In this document: in pieces, positions 9,430 through 21,789 of the stretch
Layout of the letters: each line of letters starts with the position of its first letter
How positions within the stretch are numbered: the stretch's first letter is position 1
NCBI GenBank assembly: GCA_002749535.1
Contig: MZZL01000378.1
Span: 185,735 to 249,734, forward strand
Length of the DNA stretch: 64,000 nucleotides
Reading direction: 5' to 3'
Origin: Apophysomyces variabilis
Taxonomy: Eukaryota; Mucoromycota; Mucoromycetes; Mucorales; Mucoraceae
The notes under the pieces: generated by a model
The model's database searches: none
What the model saw: the letters and a program-made list of their open reading frames with translations, nothing else
Told to the model about the DNA's origin: nothing
Made by a program: the position numbers and the translations under genes

Positions 9430-12400
9430 TTTCTAATTTGCCAAAATAGAAATCTAATTCTCTAGTTTTACTAGTTATTATAGAAAACATCAAAACATAT
9501 GCCTTGTTGGACACAGGCTTAACATGTTCACTGGTAACGCCTGAATTTTTTGAATCCTTTGGTTTCTCTGTATCTTTCATCAAATCGAATAGTAATGTGC
9601 AGCTTGGATATAGAGATTCTAGATATAAATGGATTGGCTGTACTATATTGTCTGTTTTCTATAATAAAGTCAATGTCAAGCATATATTTGAAATTTTTCC
9701 ATTCTTTTCTCATGAAAATGTACCTATTTGCTTCAGTCTTGATATCTTACCCAGGTTGAACATTGGTATTACAGGTCTTGTCAATTCTCATTTTAATCAT
9801 ACTGGTCCAAGAAAGCCTGATCCAATTGATCTTGATAGTGTCAAACCAAATGATGATCCATATGGTACTATTGAAGAATGCAAACTAATGTTGAATGTAG
9901 TCAATAAGCTGCTCAAGGACAATTCAGAAATTGATATGAAGAATATTAGCTGTAGCCTGCCTGGTTCAGTTATACATCTGAAAACAAAGCTAGGATTTAT
10001 TGCTTATTAACGTCAATATCCATTACTAGAAGCTTATCATGATGTTGTGCAACAATAAATTGAAGTATAGCTGGCTGAAGGTGTCATTGAAAAAGCACCA
10101 TCTCATACAGCTTATAATAGTCCTTTGCTTATTGTTAAAAAGAAAGATTCTCAGGGCAATTACTCTATGAAGAAGCCTAGAATCATGTGCAATGTTCATT
10201 TGTTGAATTAACAACTTCTTGTTAATGATTGACAACAGCTTCTGCTTATTTCTTCAATCTATCAATGCATTGGTAATGTCTCTATCTATATAATTTTAGA
10301 CATTCATGCATGTTTTATATCATTTGCCATTCATAAACCCAATCAGGTCAAATTGGCTTTCATGTCACCTTTTACAGATATACAATATATCTATTATAAG
10401 GCGTGTTTTGGTATTATCCATGTTGGATCTATTGTACAATGATACTTGACCACTTTGTTTGAGGATCTTCCCCACATCAACATTTACATTGATGATATTA
10501 TAATCTCTACATTTCCTCTACTTTCTTATTATACTGACTGTGTTAGTGAGGTTATTAGATAGTTAACCAAAGCAAACCTAGTCTTGAATCCTGATAAGAT
10601 AGTCTTTGTACAAAAGAGTATCAACATCCTTGGCTAGTCTCTGATCAGTAGAAAGTTTATACCTGATCTACACAAAATATTAAATGTTTATATCTAGCCT
10701 TTGCCCACTACAGGATATTATTTGGCTAGTTACCTCAGTTTCATGTCGTTCTTCTGATCATTTATTCCATTCTTTTCCAAGCTTACAGCCAAATTGAACC
10801 AACTCCACGGTTATAAGACATTACAGAATGTTTGGACTAATTGTCATATAACGTTGTTCAAGAACTTATAGACTGCCTTAGCCAACGCACTGGTTATTTC
10901 TGCTCTTGATCTTTCTCATCATTTTCATGTGGCTACTGACGCAAGTGCTACTGGTATTGCTGGCATTCTGTATCAAGTTATCAATAATGAGGTAAAGTAT
11001 ATTGCCATAGTTTCCTGAAAGCTGTCACTATTTGAGCATAACTATAGCACTACAAAATGTAAATTGCTTGCAGTGGTATACTCCTTCTTAAAATTCCACA
11101 AGTGGTTGTATCTGATTCCATTTACACTCTACATGGATCACAAAAGCTTGATATATTTGAATACTCAAGAATCTCCTAATGCGCTCATGTTGAGATGGTA
11201 GGAATCTATCTTCTCATACACATTCACATGCGTTTATTTACCTGGCATTAGTAACTTGATACCAGACGCTCTCTCTTACCTCTATTCTGATGAAGAAGTA
11301 CCTTTACTTCTGGAGGAGGATTGGTTATGCTGATATTACTAGTGATGGTTTTATTGTCAAGAAGAAAAACAAGAGAATCACTAACAAAAAGTTTCTTATA
11401 TCAAAAAAAAAGAAGTTTCTTTTTAATGTAGTTGATAAGTTACACTCTACTAAAATTTATGAGGCAAATAAAGAACGAAATATTTCCTTATCAACAAGCT
11501 TTTCTTCTTCTTCTTCTACAACTTTAACATCTGATGACAGTAACTGTGCCAATACAAAGTTACTAACGGATGACAAAAAACATTCCAATCACTCTTTATC
11601 ATTATAAACAAACAATGACAACCACAATATGGCTATCCAAACATTGAAGTTTGCTGAATACATGGCACCTCCTATTTACAAAAGAGATACACTTATTTTG
11701 AAAGCACATCTGTTAGGTCATTACGGGTTACAAAGTATTGAGAATCAATTATATCATGATGGTATACACTGGACAAATATATGAAAAGACATTGAACGTA
11801 TACTCACTGACTGTCTCAAGTGTAACAAATTCAATATTGCAAAAGTAAGATATTATCCACCTAAATCAGTCTTGCCTGATCAACCTCTAGATTATTGGTA
11901 TATGGATCTTGGGTCTTTTGATGTCACTTCAGAGTATGGAAACAACTTCATATTAGTACTTGTTGATTATTATTCACAGTTTACAATTTTGAGAGCCTTA
12001 TCAGATAAGCACAGTACAACAATAGCAAAAAAATTACTCAATGTATTCTCTTTGTTCAGATTCTCTAAAGTTATCAATAGTGATAACGGCGCTGAGTTCA
12101 TAAATGATATTATTTCACAACTGTTACAAATGAGTGGCATTGATAGAAGATTATCACTTCCTTACTTTCCAATGGGTAATTCTGTAAATGAAGCTTATAT
12201 GGGCTTGGCCAAGCATACAATTGTCAAGATGTTACATGGAAAAGGTGAATCCTGATGTTCATACCTCAATTACGCTCAATATTGTCTTAACATAAGATAT
12301 ATACGTCTTCACAAGTCAAGACCATACGCAGTACTCTTTAACAGGCAACTAAATAAGTTTCAGGACTATACCAAAGTCACATTAACACTCAAGATGAAGA

Positions 12401-13029
12401 AAGCTGAAAATAAGATTATTGATAAAAAGTACAAATTCGTTCAAGAAGTTTTAATACTGGCATTGTCTGAACGAATCAAAGAAACACAGAAATGTGATCA
12501 TGAAAGGTTCTCTAAGATGCATAAGATCATTGAGCAACAATTTCTAATTGGAAGTAAGGTTATGATCAAAAATGTCAATCGTAATAGAAAGATTGATGAA
12601 TGCTACAAAAGACCATTCTTTATTCATGATATCACAAAAAATGGTAGCTATATACTGAAAGACAAAACTGGTACACTTCTGTCTAGAGATGTTCCTATAT
12701 CATATATAGTCTACAAGGCTGTGGCAAATGTTACACCTAATGAATTCAAAAAACTCAAGGATGATTATTATAAAATCTAAGCAGTTATTGATTATAGAGG
12801 TACACATAGAAATTATAAATATAGAGTATAATGAAAAGGTTATCCTGATCTCTCTGATGATACTTGGGAACCAGTTGAACATTTCGACTCAACCAAGTAT
12901 ATTGAGTTATATTGGGGACGTTGTAATGCTGAAAAGGATTCCTCTTCTAACAAATGTAAGACTCTACTGAAATCAGTCAATACATGTAAAATCACTACTT
13001 GTAATAAGCGCACTAAGATTACTAAATAA
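9430..13029 (+). pseudogene. Gypsy-A1 pol: protease, RT, RNase H, integrase, chromodomain
   Basis: Protease motif ALLDTGLTCSLV (about 9505). RT from about 10080, with YIDDIII at about 10490 (catalytic Asp pair intact). RNase H with ATDAS (about 10935) and TDH replaced by MDH (about 11140). Integrase zinc finger near 11700-11830, core with MDLGSF (about 11905) and NSDNGAEF (about 12080). The C-terminal chromodomain has KGYPDLSDDTWEPVEHF (about 12840-12895). The frame shifts by one base at the purine tract 11312-11319 between RNase H and integrase, exactly as in Gypsy-A2. Many TAG/TGA stops make it non-functional. Confidence 0.85.
11312..11319 (+). promoter_or_regulatory. Candidate central polypurine tract, Gypsy-A1
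   Basis: GGAGGAGG at the RNase H-integrase junction; the undamaged version in Gypsy-A2 is GGAGGGGG (45143-45134, minus). It occupies the same coding position as GGAGGGGGG in Gypsy-D and GAGGGGGG in Gypsy-B. It could prime plus-strand synthesis, but this is inference. Confidence 0.4.
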
Positions 13030-13263
13030 CTTCCAAGTTAAGTGAATACAGTCCTTTTTCTTCTATAGACTTTTTTCCCACTGGGTTTTTTAATTAGGTT
13101 TTTACTGGCATATCTCACTATTGCTGACAAAGATGCTCTCATGCATAAATCAAAATGTTTACATACAATGACTGCATTGTACTGAGTATTATAACATTCT
13201 AAGCATACACAAAAGCTTATATGTTTAGACAAAGTTCCTACATTTTCATCTAGAAGGGGGCTA
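13030..13263 (+). promoter_or_regulatory. Gypsy-A1 3' UTR with conserved CCCACTGGG motif and PPT
   Basis: Holds a T-run-flanked CCCACTGGG (13071-13091) that recurs in Gypsy-A2, D and B, and a polypurine tract AGAAGGGGGC (13252-13261) directly before the LTR. An antisense 64-codon ORF (13038-13232) is open in both A copies. With no homology or start context, I do not call it a gene. Confidence 0.6.
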
Positions 13264-13679
13264 TGTTATATTCATATCTGAAGGATTAACTATTAACCAA
13301 GTATGAAACAACAACTGTCAGTTATTTGACTACAGCTTGTCACTTTAAGACAACTGATTGGAATACAATAAGCTATTCAAACTCAGGTTCATCAAACGTA
13401 CCAATTACTATATAACTAGGTTTCAGGTACATATAACCAATGGATCTGATCTGTTATTGTTCCTTGAAAACTATTGTTATATCAAGGATATCTGATTCAT
13501 CCTAAGTACTTAATCTTCCATTATCATGAATAAGCCTCATAAAAAGTTTTACGATCTTAGTTGAAAAAGTGTCTCACATTTAGTATAAATAAGCTTTAAT
13601 AAAAAATAAAGTTGATCAATACCTTTTAGTCTAGTTAATCACTGGTCTATTGCCCTATTGTCTACATTTGTATTCAATA
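13264..13679 (+). repeat. Gypsy-A1 3' LTR
   Basis: Starts TGTTATATTC after the PPT and ends ...TATTCAATA (exact end 13676-13679). The A2 LTR (35649-36026) matches but lacks about 38 bp around the TAGTATAAATAAG stretch, which may be the TATA region. Contains inferred transcript start AGTCTAGTTAA at about 13628. Confidence 0.8.
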
Positions 13680-14383
13680 CTGGCTCCTTAATAGCCAGCT
13701 CAATTTATACTGCTAAACCTACTACTACATATGCTACAGTCATAGCAAAGAATACTCTTTTACCAAAAAGAATAAAAAAAACTATACAAACAATATCTGT
13801 AGCAGCTGTATAACATACCTTAAGTGAACCAACAAAACCATCTTAATATAAGTTTATTTATCTCCCTTGCTGTTACTATCTTTGCCATTCTAATGTTAGG
13901 GAACTGCTAACAGTTATGAAAGTTCCTTAGTCCAGGATTATTAATATCTAATTCCTAGCTAAAGGCACTGTTGCTTTACTTGTCCATAGTAACTTCAAAC
14001 AACAGCTACTTAAATTACTAGAAAAACAAAAAGTTACTCCTAAAGCTAACTTTGATCTTACTGCACTTGAGGTTATTGATGACCTTAAATATACTAGCCT
14101 CTTCCCTTAAAACAAAAGTGCCCTTGCCAAGTCCTTACTAGTTTCACATTTTCTCTGCACCTGCTCCCATCTTCCTGTGTATCTGGGTAACAATGTTGCT
14201 TAATATTTTGCTTAGTCTAATGGAATTGTTCAGATTCCTGCAGATGCTTACAGCAAATATCTTGTTAACTACAAGGCAGGCACTGCCCCATTGGTCCAGG
14301 ACTCTTAGAGTTCTGAGCAAGCCCACTCTACTTTTATTCTCTCAACTCAAGACCTTGAGGCAATGAATGATCAATGAATGAAC
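13680..14383 (+). pseudogene. Unidentified retroelement-like coding remnant
   Basis: Plus-strand reading gives a long protein-like stretch broken by TAG/TAA stops (segments LLVHSNFKQQLLKLLEKQ about 13980, FDLTALEVIDDLKY about 14050, VPYLGNN-like about 14185, IPADAYSKYLVNYKAGT about 14240). It resembles the C-terminal part of fungal retroelement ORF1-like proteins by general impression only. It is the target of both Gypsy-A1 (left) and hAT-3A (right). Confidence 0.35.
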
Positions 14384-14540
14384 TAAGGATTATTAAAAAT
14401 CTATAATCTATTTATCTGATCTGATCTGTATCTGTTTAAGTTAGATATAGATTATTAGTTTTGAATCTATTTTATAAATAGATCAGATTGCTTCAATCCA
14501 ATCTAATCCATTTAATCAGTTTAGTATTACTTGGCTTTTT
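14384..14540. repeat. hAT-3A left subterminal repeats (ATCTGAT / AATCC type)
   Basis: Contains overlapping ATCTGATCTGATC, GATATAGATT and ATCCAATCTAATCC motifs. They are C/T- and G/A-mutated forms of the GATCCG/ATCCGATCC motifs at 52446-52600 in hAT-3B. Same arrangement and spacing. Confidence 0.75.
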
Positions 14541-14907
14541 TTAAAGGATTTTTTATCATATATATAAGAAACAAGAAATAATCTAATAGTTGAACAATAA
14601 CACAATGACGTTTACCTTGTGTTGAATAAGTTTATTAGTAGCAGCTTCTATTTAAGTGTTGGTTGCACTATTCTTAATTGTATGAATATAAACGCTACAC
14701 ATTATAAATGAGTAATTGCATAGTATATATAATGTAAAAAAGCAATAAAAGATTAATAAAAAAGCATTATTAGAGGTTTTAGAAAATATAGATCAAGTTG
14801 ACTGCAGTTGTTTTTACTGAATAGGATAACGAGTCTATAAAGTACTATATAAAGCATAGCTCAGTTAATAAACAGAAAGTAAATTGCAAGAAAACATACT
14901 AGTAAAG

Positions 14908-15125
14908 GCACAGTAGTATTAAGTAGAAGTAGAATAGCAAGAAAAAAAAGATGGTAGTCAACGTAAGTGCATAGTATTATTAAGCAAAGATAAAATAACA
15001 AAAAAGATAATGGTCAATATAAGAGCATAGTATTATTAAGCAGAGGTAGAATGGCAGAAAAAAAGATGGTGGTCAATGTAGGAGTGCAGTATTATTAAGC
15101 AGAGGTAGAATGGTAGAAATAAGTA
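14908..15125 (+). repeat. 60-bp tandem repeat in hAT-3A 5' region, about 3.5 units
   Basis: Units begin GCACAGTAGTATTAAG and contain AGAGGTAGAATGGCAGAAAA and GATGGTGGTCAA. The same array, less mutated, is at 52971-53186 in hAT-3B. Located between the TIR region and the transposase gene, so it could be promoter or transposase-binding sequence. Confidence 0.8.
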
Positions 15126-15643
15126 TGATTGAAGAATGGCAATAGAGATTTGGAAACAGTAGCTTAATAAAGATAAGAACTTTTCAGTTTATTAATTTTG
15201 CAATATAGAAATAAATAATTCTAAGCTTGTTTAAAACTTACTTTATCCCTACTGTATATACTATTGTATAAAGCATATGCAAAAGAAAAAGTAGTTGCCA
15301 TAGTAAAAGCTTACATAAACTAAGTCATTGCAGTAAAAGCTTATATAAAAACTAACAGCTTCCCCTAAATCTAAGATACTATAGCAAAACACTATAAATA
15401 CCTATTTTGTTATGAATTGTTTTTTGTCTAAACACATTCTTCTCATTTATACTATCTTTGCTATATAGTTCTCAGTCACTGAATCTTTAATAAGCGCTCA
15501 GAAGAAACAATTCTATGATACTCTTATAGGCTTAAAATATATATAATTGTATTTAACCTTTTCTAAGAATCATCCTCTTTGGTTATATCTGATGTAGAAG
15601 ACAATAAATCTACTATCAGTTTTTTATAGCAAGAATTGTATAT

Positions 15644-15930
15644 CACTGCAGGAAATCTTTTGGTAGTTTTTAGTTAAATTTTAGTTCTGCAAAATAACCA
15701 GAAATTCTGGTTGTTTTGACGAAATGACTAAAAACCACCAAAATCAAAAGTAACCAAAACTACCAAAATCTAACAGAAAACCATCAGAATTTACTCTAAA
15801 AACAACTAAAAACCACCTAATATCACCCAATATACACCTAAATATACCCAAAAAACTACCAGGTATTTTGGTTAAAATGGTCAGAAAATGACTAGAATAT
15901 ATTCAAATCACTTAATATATACTTTTTGGT
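15644..15930. repeat. CACTG-II left subterminal repeats
   Basis: Dense ACCAAAA, AACCACC, ACCAGAA and GGTAGTTTT motifs, mirrored in the right end (24290-24500, ACCAAAAATTT, AACCAGAAA, ACCAGAAAGTCACC). These are probable transposase-binding arrays by analogy with EnSpm. Confidence 0.75.
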
Positions 15931-16321
15931 TTCTTTTGATTAATAAATGCTTTATTAACAAATTGCAAATATTGTTCTAAAGAATAAGCTGACTGTAAGA
16001 GGCTTATTCTTCAGCAGAAAAGACAATAGACACTATCTCAAAAATTAGAAATTGCTTTCTATAGTACATATATAATTGTTACTACCTGCTGAGTTTTTAG
16101 AGCGTCTAAGCTCTTTGGTACATCACAGCTTGTGTCTAGGAGCGCCTTATAAATAGAAATGTCAATACATAATACATACATAATGGCAACCTACTATTTA
16201 CTGCTTGTCTCTTATTAACTATTTTGGCCACGCTTGATCCACGCTTGCCTCTGATAACCTGTTTAGCCTTGCTATTGAGTATGTCAGTCATATTTAGCCA
16301 GGAAAAAAAGCAAAAAAATTA
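15931..16321. other. CACTG-II spacer, nothing recognised
   Basis: A/T-rich sequence between the left subterminal array and the 3' end of the accessory ORF. No coding frame or repeat was seen. Confidence 0.4.
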
Positions 16322-16931
16322 TTACCAGCGTCTGGCCTGCTGAGCTCTGTTGTGCCAGTGTTTGCTCACTAAATGCTTAGCAAGCCAGTCATTAATGCAG
16401 CAGTCAAATGGAAGGCCAAGGTCAATGCCAGCCTTGTTGACAGCCTGAAACAAGCTTGCCTTGTCAGATCCAGGTAGATTACTCCAGTTAGGAAGTAGAA
16501 CATCTGAATCTTGGAACAACTTGGTAACCTTGTCACAACTTCATTTGACCCAGTGGGTAATTCTGCACCGCACGTCATCTACAGTTACCAGAGGTTCATC
16601 ATAGTCAAGAGAGGCCTCAGAATTGCTATCCATCTCAAGTTCTGATAGCTTGTCAGTCTGAAGATATATGCAGATGAAGGCAATGATATCTTCAGCAACA
16701 ATCGCACATGCCTTGCCTTCATCTGTAGGTTTTTTGACTAGTAAATCTTTTCGATGATTAGCCTAATGACGCGTTTCTTCTCTTGTTGCATCATTTTCTA
16801 CCAAGGTTTTGACATGCTTCAGCTGCTCTAACATCAAGACTTGCAGCTTCTTCAACTCCTGAATCTCATTGCAAATCACCTGTTGATCATGTCAAAGTTC
16901 ATTTAATATGTTCTCCTTATTATTGACAACA
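16322..16931 (-). pseudogene. CACTA accessory ORF (ORF2) of CACTG-II; function unknown
   Basis: Starts at ATG 16931-16929 (MLS...) and ends ...QQARRW at 16322, about 200 codons. A one-base frame change near the start and stops (TGA where Arg is likely, about 16540; TAG about 16765) break it. The N-terminal third is a probable coiled coil (EIQELKKLQVLMLEQLKHV). The middle is acidic (SELEMDSNSEASLDYDEP). The C-terminal end has GLPFDCCINDWLAKHLVSKH and a following WHNRAQQ, matching the CACTA-1 accessory ORF in order and spacing. Divergent from Tnp2 with a 660-bp gap. Confidence 0.65.
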
Positions 16932-17590
16932 TTGTAATTAAATTTTTTGGCGTTTATGATGATTGAAGTTCAGTAATAATATATGGTTAATTTGATAGAT
17001 ACTGGCATTTACCTTTTATACAGGTTGAAAAGACAATAGAAAAATTTTTTGTCAGTCTTTTTTAATTATTTCAACGCGTCATAATATTATAGATTAAATT
17101 TACTAATGAGTCATTTCATAATATAGCCCAGATATGCGTTATACACTCAGTTATGCAAGTCACTATTTCTGTTTATATTCTAAACTTTGCTTTCAGAATG
17201 TTTAGGGTAATTGGGAGGTCTCATATATGACAAAAGATAATTTTACATAGAGGGATTTACATCTACTACAGGACAAAGTCTTTATGGAATTATTTCTGTT
17301 TTGCAACATTCTAAATTTAGTAATACCTAGTGTCCATATATGGTTGACTTGTTGCACAGATCACAAGATGCGTACCTGAGCTTAAACTACAACAAATATA
17401 CCAGAAGCACGCGTTGAAAAGAATGTGATACGCCTCTAAAAACAAAACATAAAGTGAGATACTGTTGCATACTTGGTTTAAAACACATGCAATATGATTT
17501 TTTTCCAAAACTAAAACTGCTATAACATAAATACTGAACTGTATCTTTGTCCATTAGAAGCTAAATAATAATTGCGATCTTCCATTAAGC
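16932..17590. promoter_or_regulatory. Divergent intergenic region of CACTG-II
   Basis: 660 bp between the accessory ORF start (minus) and the Tnp2 start (plus). No long ORF. Expected to hold both promoters; no specific element identified. Confidence 0.5.
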
Positions 17591-18563
17591 ATGAAATATT
17601 GTATGTATTGTAGCAATCCCTTTCCAAATAAGGAGCTTAAGAAACATCAGTTTAGCTATCATGCACGATCTCAGAAAAGATCATGCATTGCATACAATCC
17701 TTTACCTGCTGGAGGTAAGAGTTACTTAATAGTAAATATGCAAACTGACTTTCCAATCGTTGTTAGGCCCTTTTGTTGGTCAAACTCCTGCCTTGGAGAG
17801 AGGATAAAGCCTTCTTAATGATTGGAATGATCTGGACAAGCCTGCTGATGACATAGTTGATAGTAATGATAGTAATGCAAGCAACGAACAGTTGAAGATC
17901 AATGAAATAGAAGATAGCAACAACGATAATATACAGGAAGAATATATGTCAGATAGTGGTATAACTGTGCAGCAATGTAATGATGATGGGTCATTACATG
18001 TTGAAGTTCAAGATGTACCTGACCTGTTATTCATTGAGAAAAGCACAATAGAGTTGATCACTTTATTGACTGATCTGAACATGGGAAGAAATGCGACAGA
18101 TGAGATAATACAATGGATTAATAACTATGTTCTGTATCCAAAGTTTGGTAAATATATATAGTGTATACTATACAATTAAGAAGCTGATTATTAGTGCCCT
18201 ATAGAAAAACAGCAGCTTCTAAGCCAGTATAAAGCAAAAAAGGTTCTCTTACAGATGTTTCCCATCAAGCTGATGGTATATGATACCTGCCCTGAAGGAT
18301 GCTATATGTATACAGATGATAGAAAGCTGCATTGCCCGCAGTGCAGCAAACCACACTATTGCAAATGAACAAACAAGGCTCAACTGACCACTATACATCT
18401 TCCTTTGTCTCAACAAATTGCAGCCTTATTTTGCCATCCACAGATGAGATCTATGCTCTCTTACTATCAGCGTCATAATTAAGAAATGCATGAGGCAGAA
18501 TTTGTTGACATTTTTGATGGGAAGTTATACAACTTATGCAAGCCATTGATCAGTGATTCAAAT

Positions 18564-18760
18564 TAAGGCTCACAATTTTGGACTGACCATCCTGATACTG
18601 ACCTGTACCAAACTATACCATCAATCTCAGTCTGTAAGTTTTGGACCAAACCCCTTGGACTGACGGTCTCAGTTTATATATTTTGGACTGATCTCAGTTC
18701 ATGTAAACTGTCCCAACCCAACTGATTAGACCGTTAGTCATGATAGTAGTTTTGGTTTTC
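18564..18760. repeat. hAT-2 left subterminal repeats (ACTGACC / GGACTGA)
   Basis: Repeated GGACTGACC, CTGATACTGACC and GGTCTCAGT motifs. The same vocabulary recurs at the right end, 22040-22206 (TGGTCCT, GGACTGTCC, ACTGACC). Confidence 0.75.
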
Positions 18761-19335
18761 AAAAAGAAAACTATTATCTATAAAGTATTATTGAAGAAAA
18801 AACACTCACAACAAGTAAAATAGTTTTATTTAATTAGTTCATAGTATTTTATTTTTGCTTATAGTATGCACAAACAAAGAATTATTTGTAAGGTGGTATT
18901 CTATTCTTCATATTGTTATCATTGATAATTGTTTTTTCTTTTGACATTATATGCCATACCGTTTTCAAGTAACAGTAGCATTTGGTATGAAAAAGTTTTT
19001 GAAAGGTAAACTCTTACCTTAGATTTCTGCAATAATCACTGTTCACTTACCAAATTTATAAATTCTCCATAGCAATTTGGGCAACCAAGCATTGTACTTT
19101 TTTAGATGCATATCCTAGCTGTAATCACCCTCACAATGACGTGATAATACATACATTAGAGCTTCATTACGGGAATCAATACGAAATTGTTCAATATCTA
19201 GTTAGATATAGTGTTGATCAATTTCTTAACATACATACGTTTTTTCATAGTGCATTGTGATGATGATCCGTGTAACTTGCAAAAAAGCTATATATTAAAT
19301 GTGTAGTTATGGTGGAGTGTCTGTACCTTTAAAAC

Positions 19336-21789
19336 ATGTCTATTCACAAGTGAAACAAAAAGCATCCAAGAATCACTAAAGCAGACAGTGATGAAGAATC
19401 AATTATCGTTTCCTTGCAAATTGATTCCCCAAACCGCTTGCAATCTCAAGAGTCTTCCACGTCAGTTGCAGCTAGTACCTCTTCTGCCACTGTGACTAGC
19501 ACACGTACTAGCGTTGTTTGGAAGTAGTTTAAACCACTTAACTGGGATAATAGTTCGAAGTTGAAGACAGCTTTGTGTACCATATGTGACGGAGATGATG
19601 GGTTTGTGCTAATATGCCAAACTGGTTACGCCTCTAATACATTGCTTATCCTATCTAGAACAAGGAAGAGATCAGTAGTTTCTGCTAATGGGAGCAGCAC
19701 TAAGCAAATGCGAAAACATATGAGCAGTTACCATCCTAAAGAATGGAAGAGTACTCAGCCTCCAACCCAAAAAGGACCATTGGACCAATTTGTTACCTTG
19801 TAAGTACCATTAAATATATGTATATCTTGCTGTACTTACATGTGATATAGCCATCCTCAATTTAGTAACTCCAAATTTCGTCAACATCTTCAGGAATGAG
19901 TTGTTCTCAATGACCAGCCATTCATTGAAATAGAGTCAAAATCGTTTCAAACCCTGATCAGTTACCTCAATCCAGAAGCGATATCCATAAGTGCAAACAC
20001 TTTTAAATCTGATATTATAAATAGCTGCAATTATGGCCATACTATCTTGTGAGATCACCTTGCAGTAGGATATTTGCAGAATGCAATTATCATATTAATA
20101 CCTTCTTTTAGACACTAGATTCTAATATATCCCTTACGCTTGACATGTGGACGTCACCAAATTCATTTGGTTTCCTTGCAGTTACTGGACATTTCATCGA
20201 TGCAAACTGGCAGATCCACGATCTACTGCTAGATTTTATCCATATCATGGGAAGTCATACTGGGCAAGCAATAGGTAATGCCTTGATGAGGTCAATGTAC
20301 AATCTCAATATACATTCGAAGGTAAGTGGTTTAATACCGTTTACCAGTTTTAAATGATCCACTATCAACAAATCTTAGCAATAACAACTGATAATGCATC
20401 AAGTAATGATACATTTATGCAACATCTGGAAGAAACCTGGCCCAAATATGCTATCTTCTTTAGTGCTAAAAGACAGCATAACCACTGTCTTGCACATGTT
20501 ATTAACCTTGCAGTGCAGGATCTTTTGGCAACAATCAAAATAATCCCTGAAGCAATGATCAACGTATATGATGAACAGATCCATTTTGATTGGAGCACGA
20601 CTGAAATTTCTTCTATTTTAGCCAAGGTAATCAGTTACTACATATATATTAGACTTAGTACAGTTATAGCTTCGAAATGTCATTGTCTCGATCTGCCGTT
20701 CTGTTCAACTCTGTGAAAAACTGAAGCAATGCTGTGCAAACATGAATGTGTGACATTACTAGCCAGTAATTGATGTTAAAACATGGTGGAATTCTACGTA
20801 TGACATGATTGATTCCACATTGCATATCCAAGGTCCACTCATTATATTGATAAGCATTGAAAGCCACCTGAACAAATGGTCACTTTCTGAGAATGAGTGG
20901 CAAATCTTAATTCACTTGAAAGACCTTCTAGAGGTAAAGTTACTATTAGATATATTAATTTCTAAATATGTAGTGCCCACCTTTTAATGATAGATCTTCA
21001 AAAAGAGCACAACAATGTTAAGTGCTAGCAATTACCCAACCATGGGGATCGTTATACCTACATATAACGTTCTGATGGACAAGCTGGATAACTACACCAC
21101 TAGCAATTCAGAGCTTCAGGAGGCAGCAGTTGCATGCTTCAAAAAACTGCAGAAGTACTATAACATGACTAACTTCGCACCTATTTGCTCAGTAGCAACA
21201 GGTAACTCTAATGTAAATTTTTTAAGCTAAACGATCATTTACAGTATTAGATCCTCGACTGAAGCTATCTTACCATAAGTGACATGAATGGGAAACTGAA
21301 TGGGTACAGTTTGTAGAGAAGCAAGTGCGCACCGTGTTTATGGCATACCCTGAAGTTGAGCATGCTGGTGAGAATATTGCTACTAGTTTGGCATAAACAG
21401 AGGTGGAAAAAGATGAACTGTTACAGCATCTGTTCAGTTATCTGCGCGACAAAGGGAAGGCATGACAAGAAGATGAGCTCTTCGAATATCTCACAACTGA
21501 TGCTGAAAATTGTGATCCACTTTGCTAGTGGCAAACTATAGAAATTAGCAAGTATCCATCCTTAGCTAGAATGGCCTGCGATTACTTAGCAATTCCAGGT
21601 TAGTGTCTTTGTTCACCCCACATTCATCTTCTGATTAACGTCGTTATCTCAGGTACAAGTGCTCCATCAAAACGAGTCTTCTCCACTGGCAAGGCTATTA
21701 TAAGCCCAAATTGTGCTTCACTTGCTGTAGAAACCATTCATGCATGTATGCTTGAAAAATACTAGCTACGACAAGAACTAAAGAATTAA
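19336..21789 (+). pseudogene. hAT-2 transposase (BED finger, DDE core, hATC)
   Basis: Starts at ATG 19336 (MSIHK then TGA). BED finger from SVVWK (about 19513) through CTICDG and HMSSYHPKEW (19572-19745). First catalytic region LDMWTSPNSFGFLAVTGHF (about 20140-20195). Second region ITTDNASSND (about 20385). A family-typical LSASNYPTMG (about 21016) and hATC (DYLAIPG, intron, SAPSKRVFSTGKAIIS, about 21655-21710) follow, ending LKN and TAA 21787. Order and introns match hAT-1. In-frame TAG/TGA stops are scattered and the hATC Glu is Lys (SAPSKR versus SAPIER in hAT-1), so it is dead. Confidence 0.85.

Larger units (their letters stand above)
7608..13679 (+). mobile_element. Gypsy-A1: Ty3/Gypsy chromovirus, 5' LTR truncated by CACTA-1
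   Basis: Order is LTR remnant, gag, protease, reverse transcriptase, RNase H, integrase, chromodomain, PPT, LTR, which is the Ty3/Gypsy order with a chromodomain (Tf1/sushi type). The second copy, Gypsy-A2, is at 35.6-47.9 kb. All coding regions carry many stops, mostly TAG/TAA in place of CAG/CAA or TGG, so it is dead. The right flank begins CTGGCTCC after the LTR. Confidence 0.9.

Noticed and set aside
8408..12300. Alternative genetic code with TAG/TAA as Gln
   Set aside because: Many TAG/TAA codons replace Gln in Gypsy-A, but TAG also replaces Trp and TGA replaces Arg, and paired copies show the parent codons. Transition decay explains all of them.
13038..13232. Antisense 64-codon gene in Gypsy-A (also 36058-36252)
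   Set aside because: Open in both copies but overlaps the 3' UTR motif on the other strand, with no homology or start context; two copies of one family are weak evidence.
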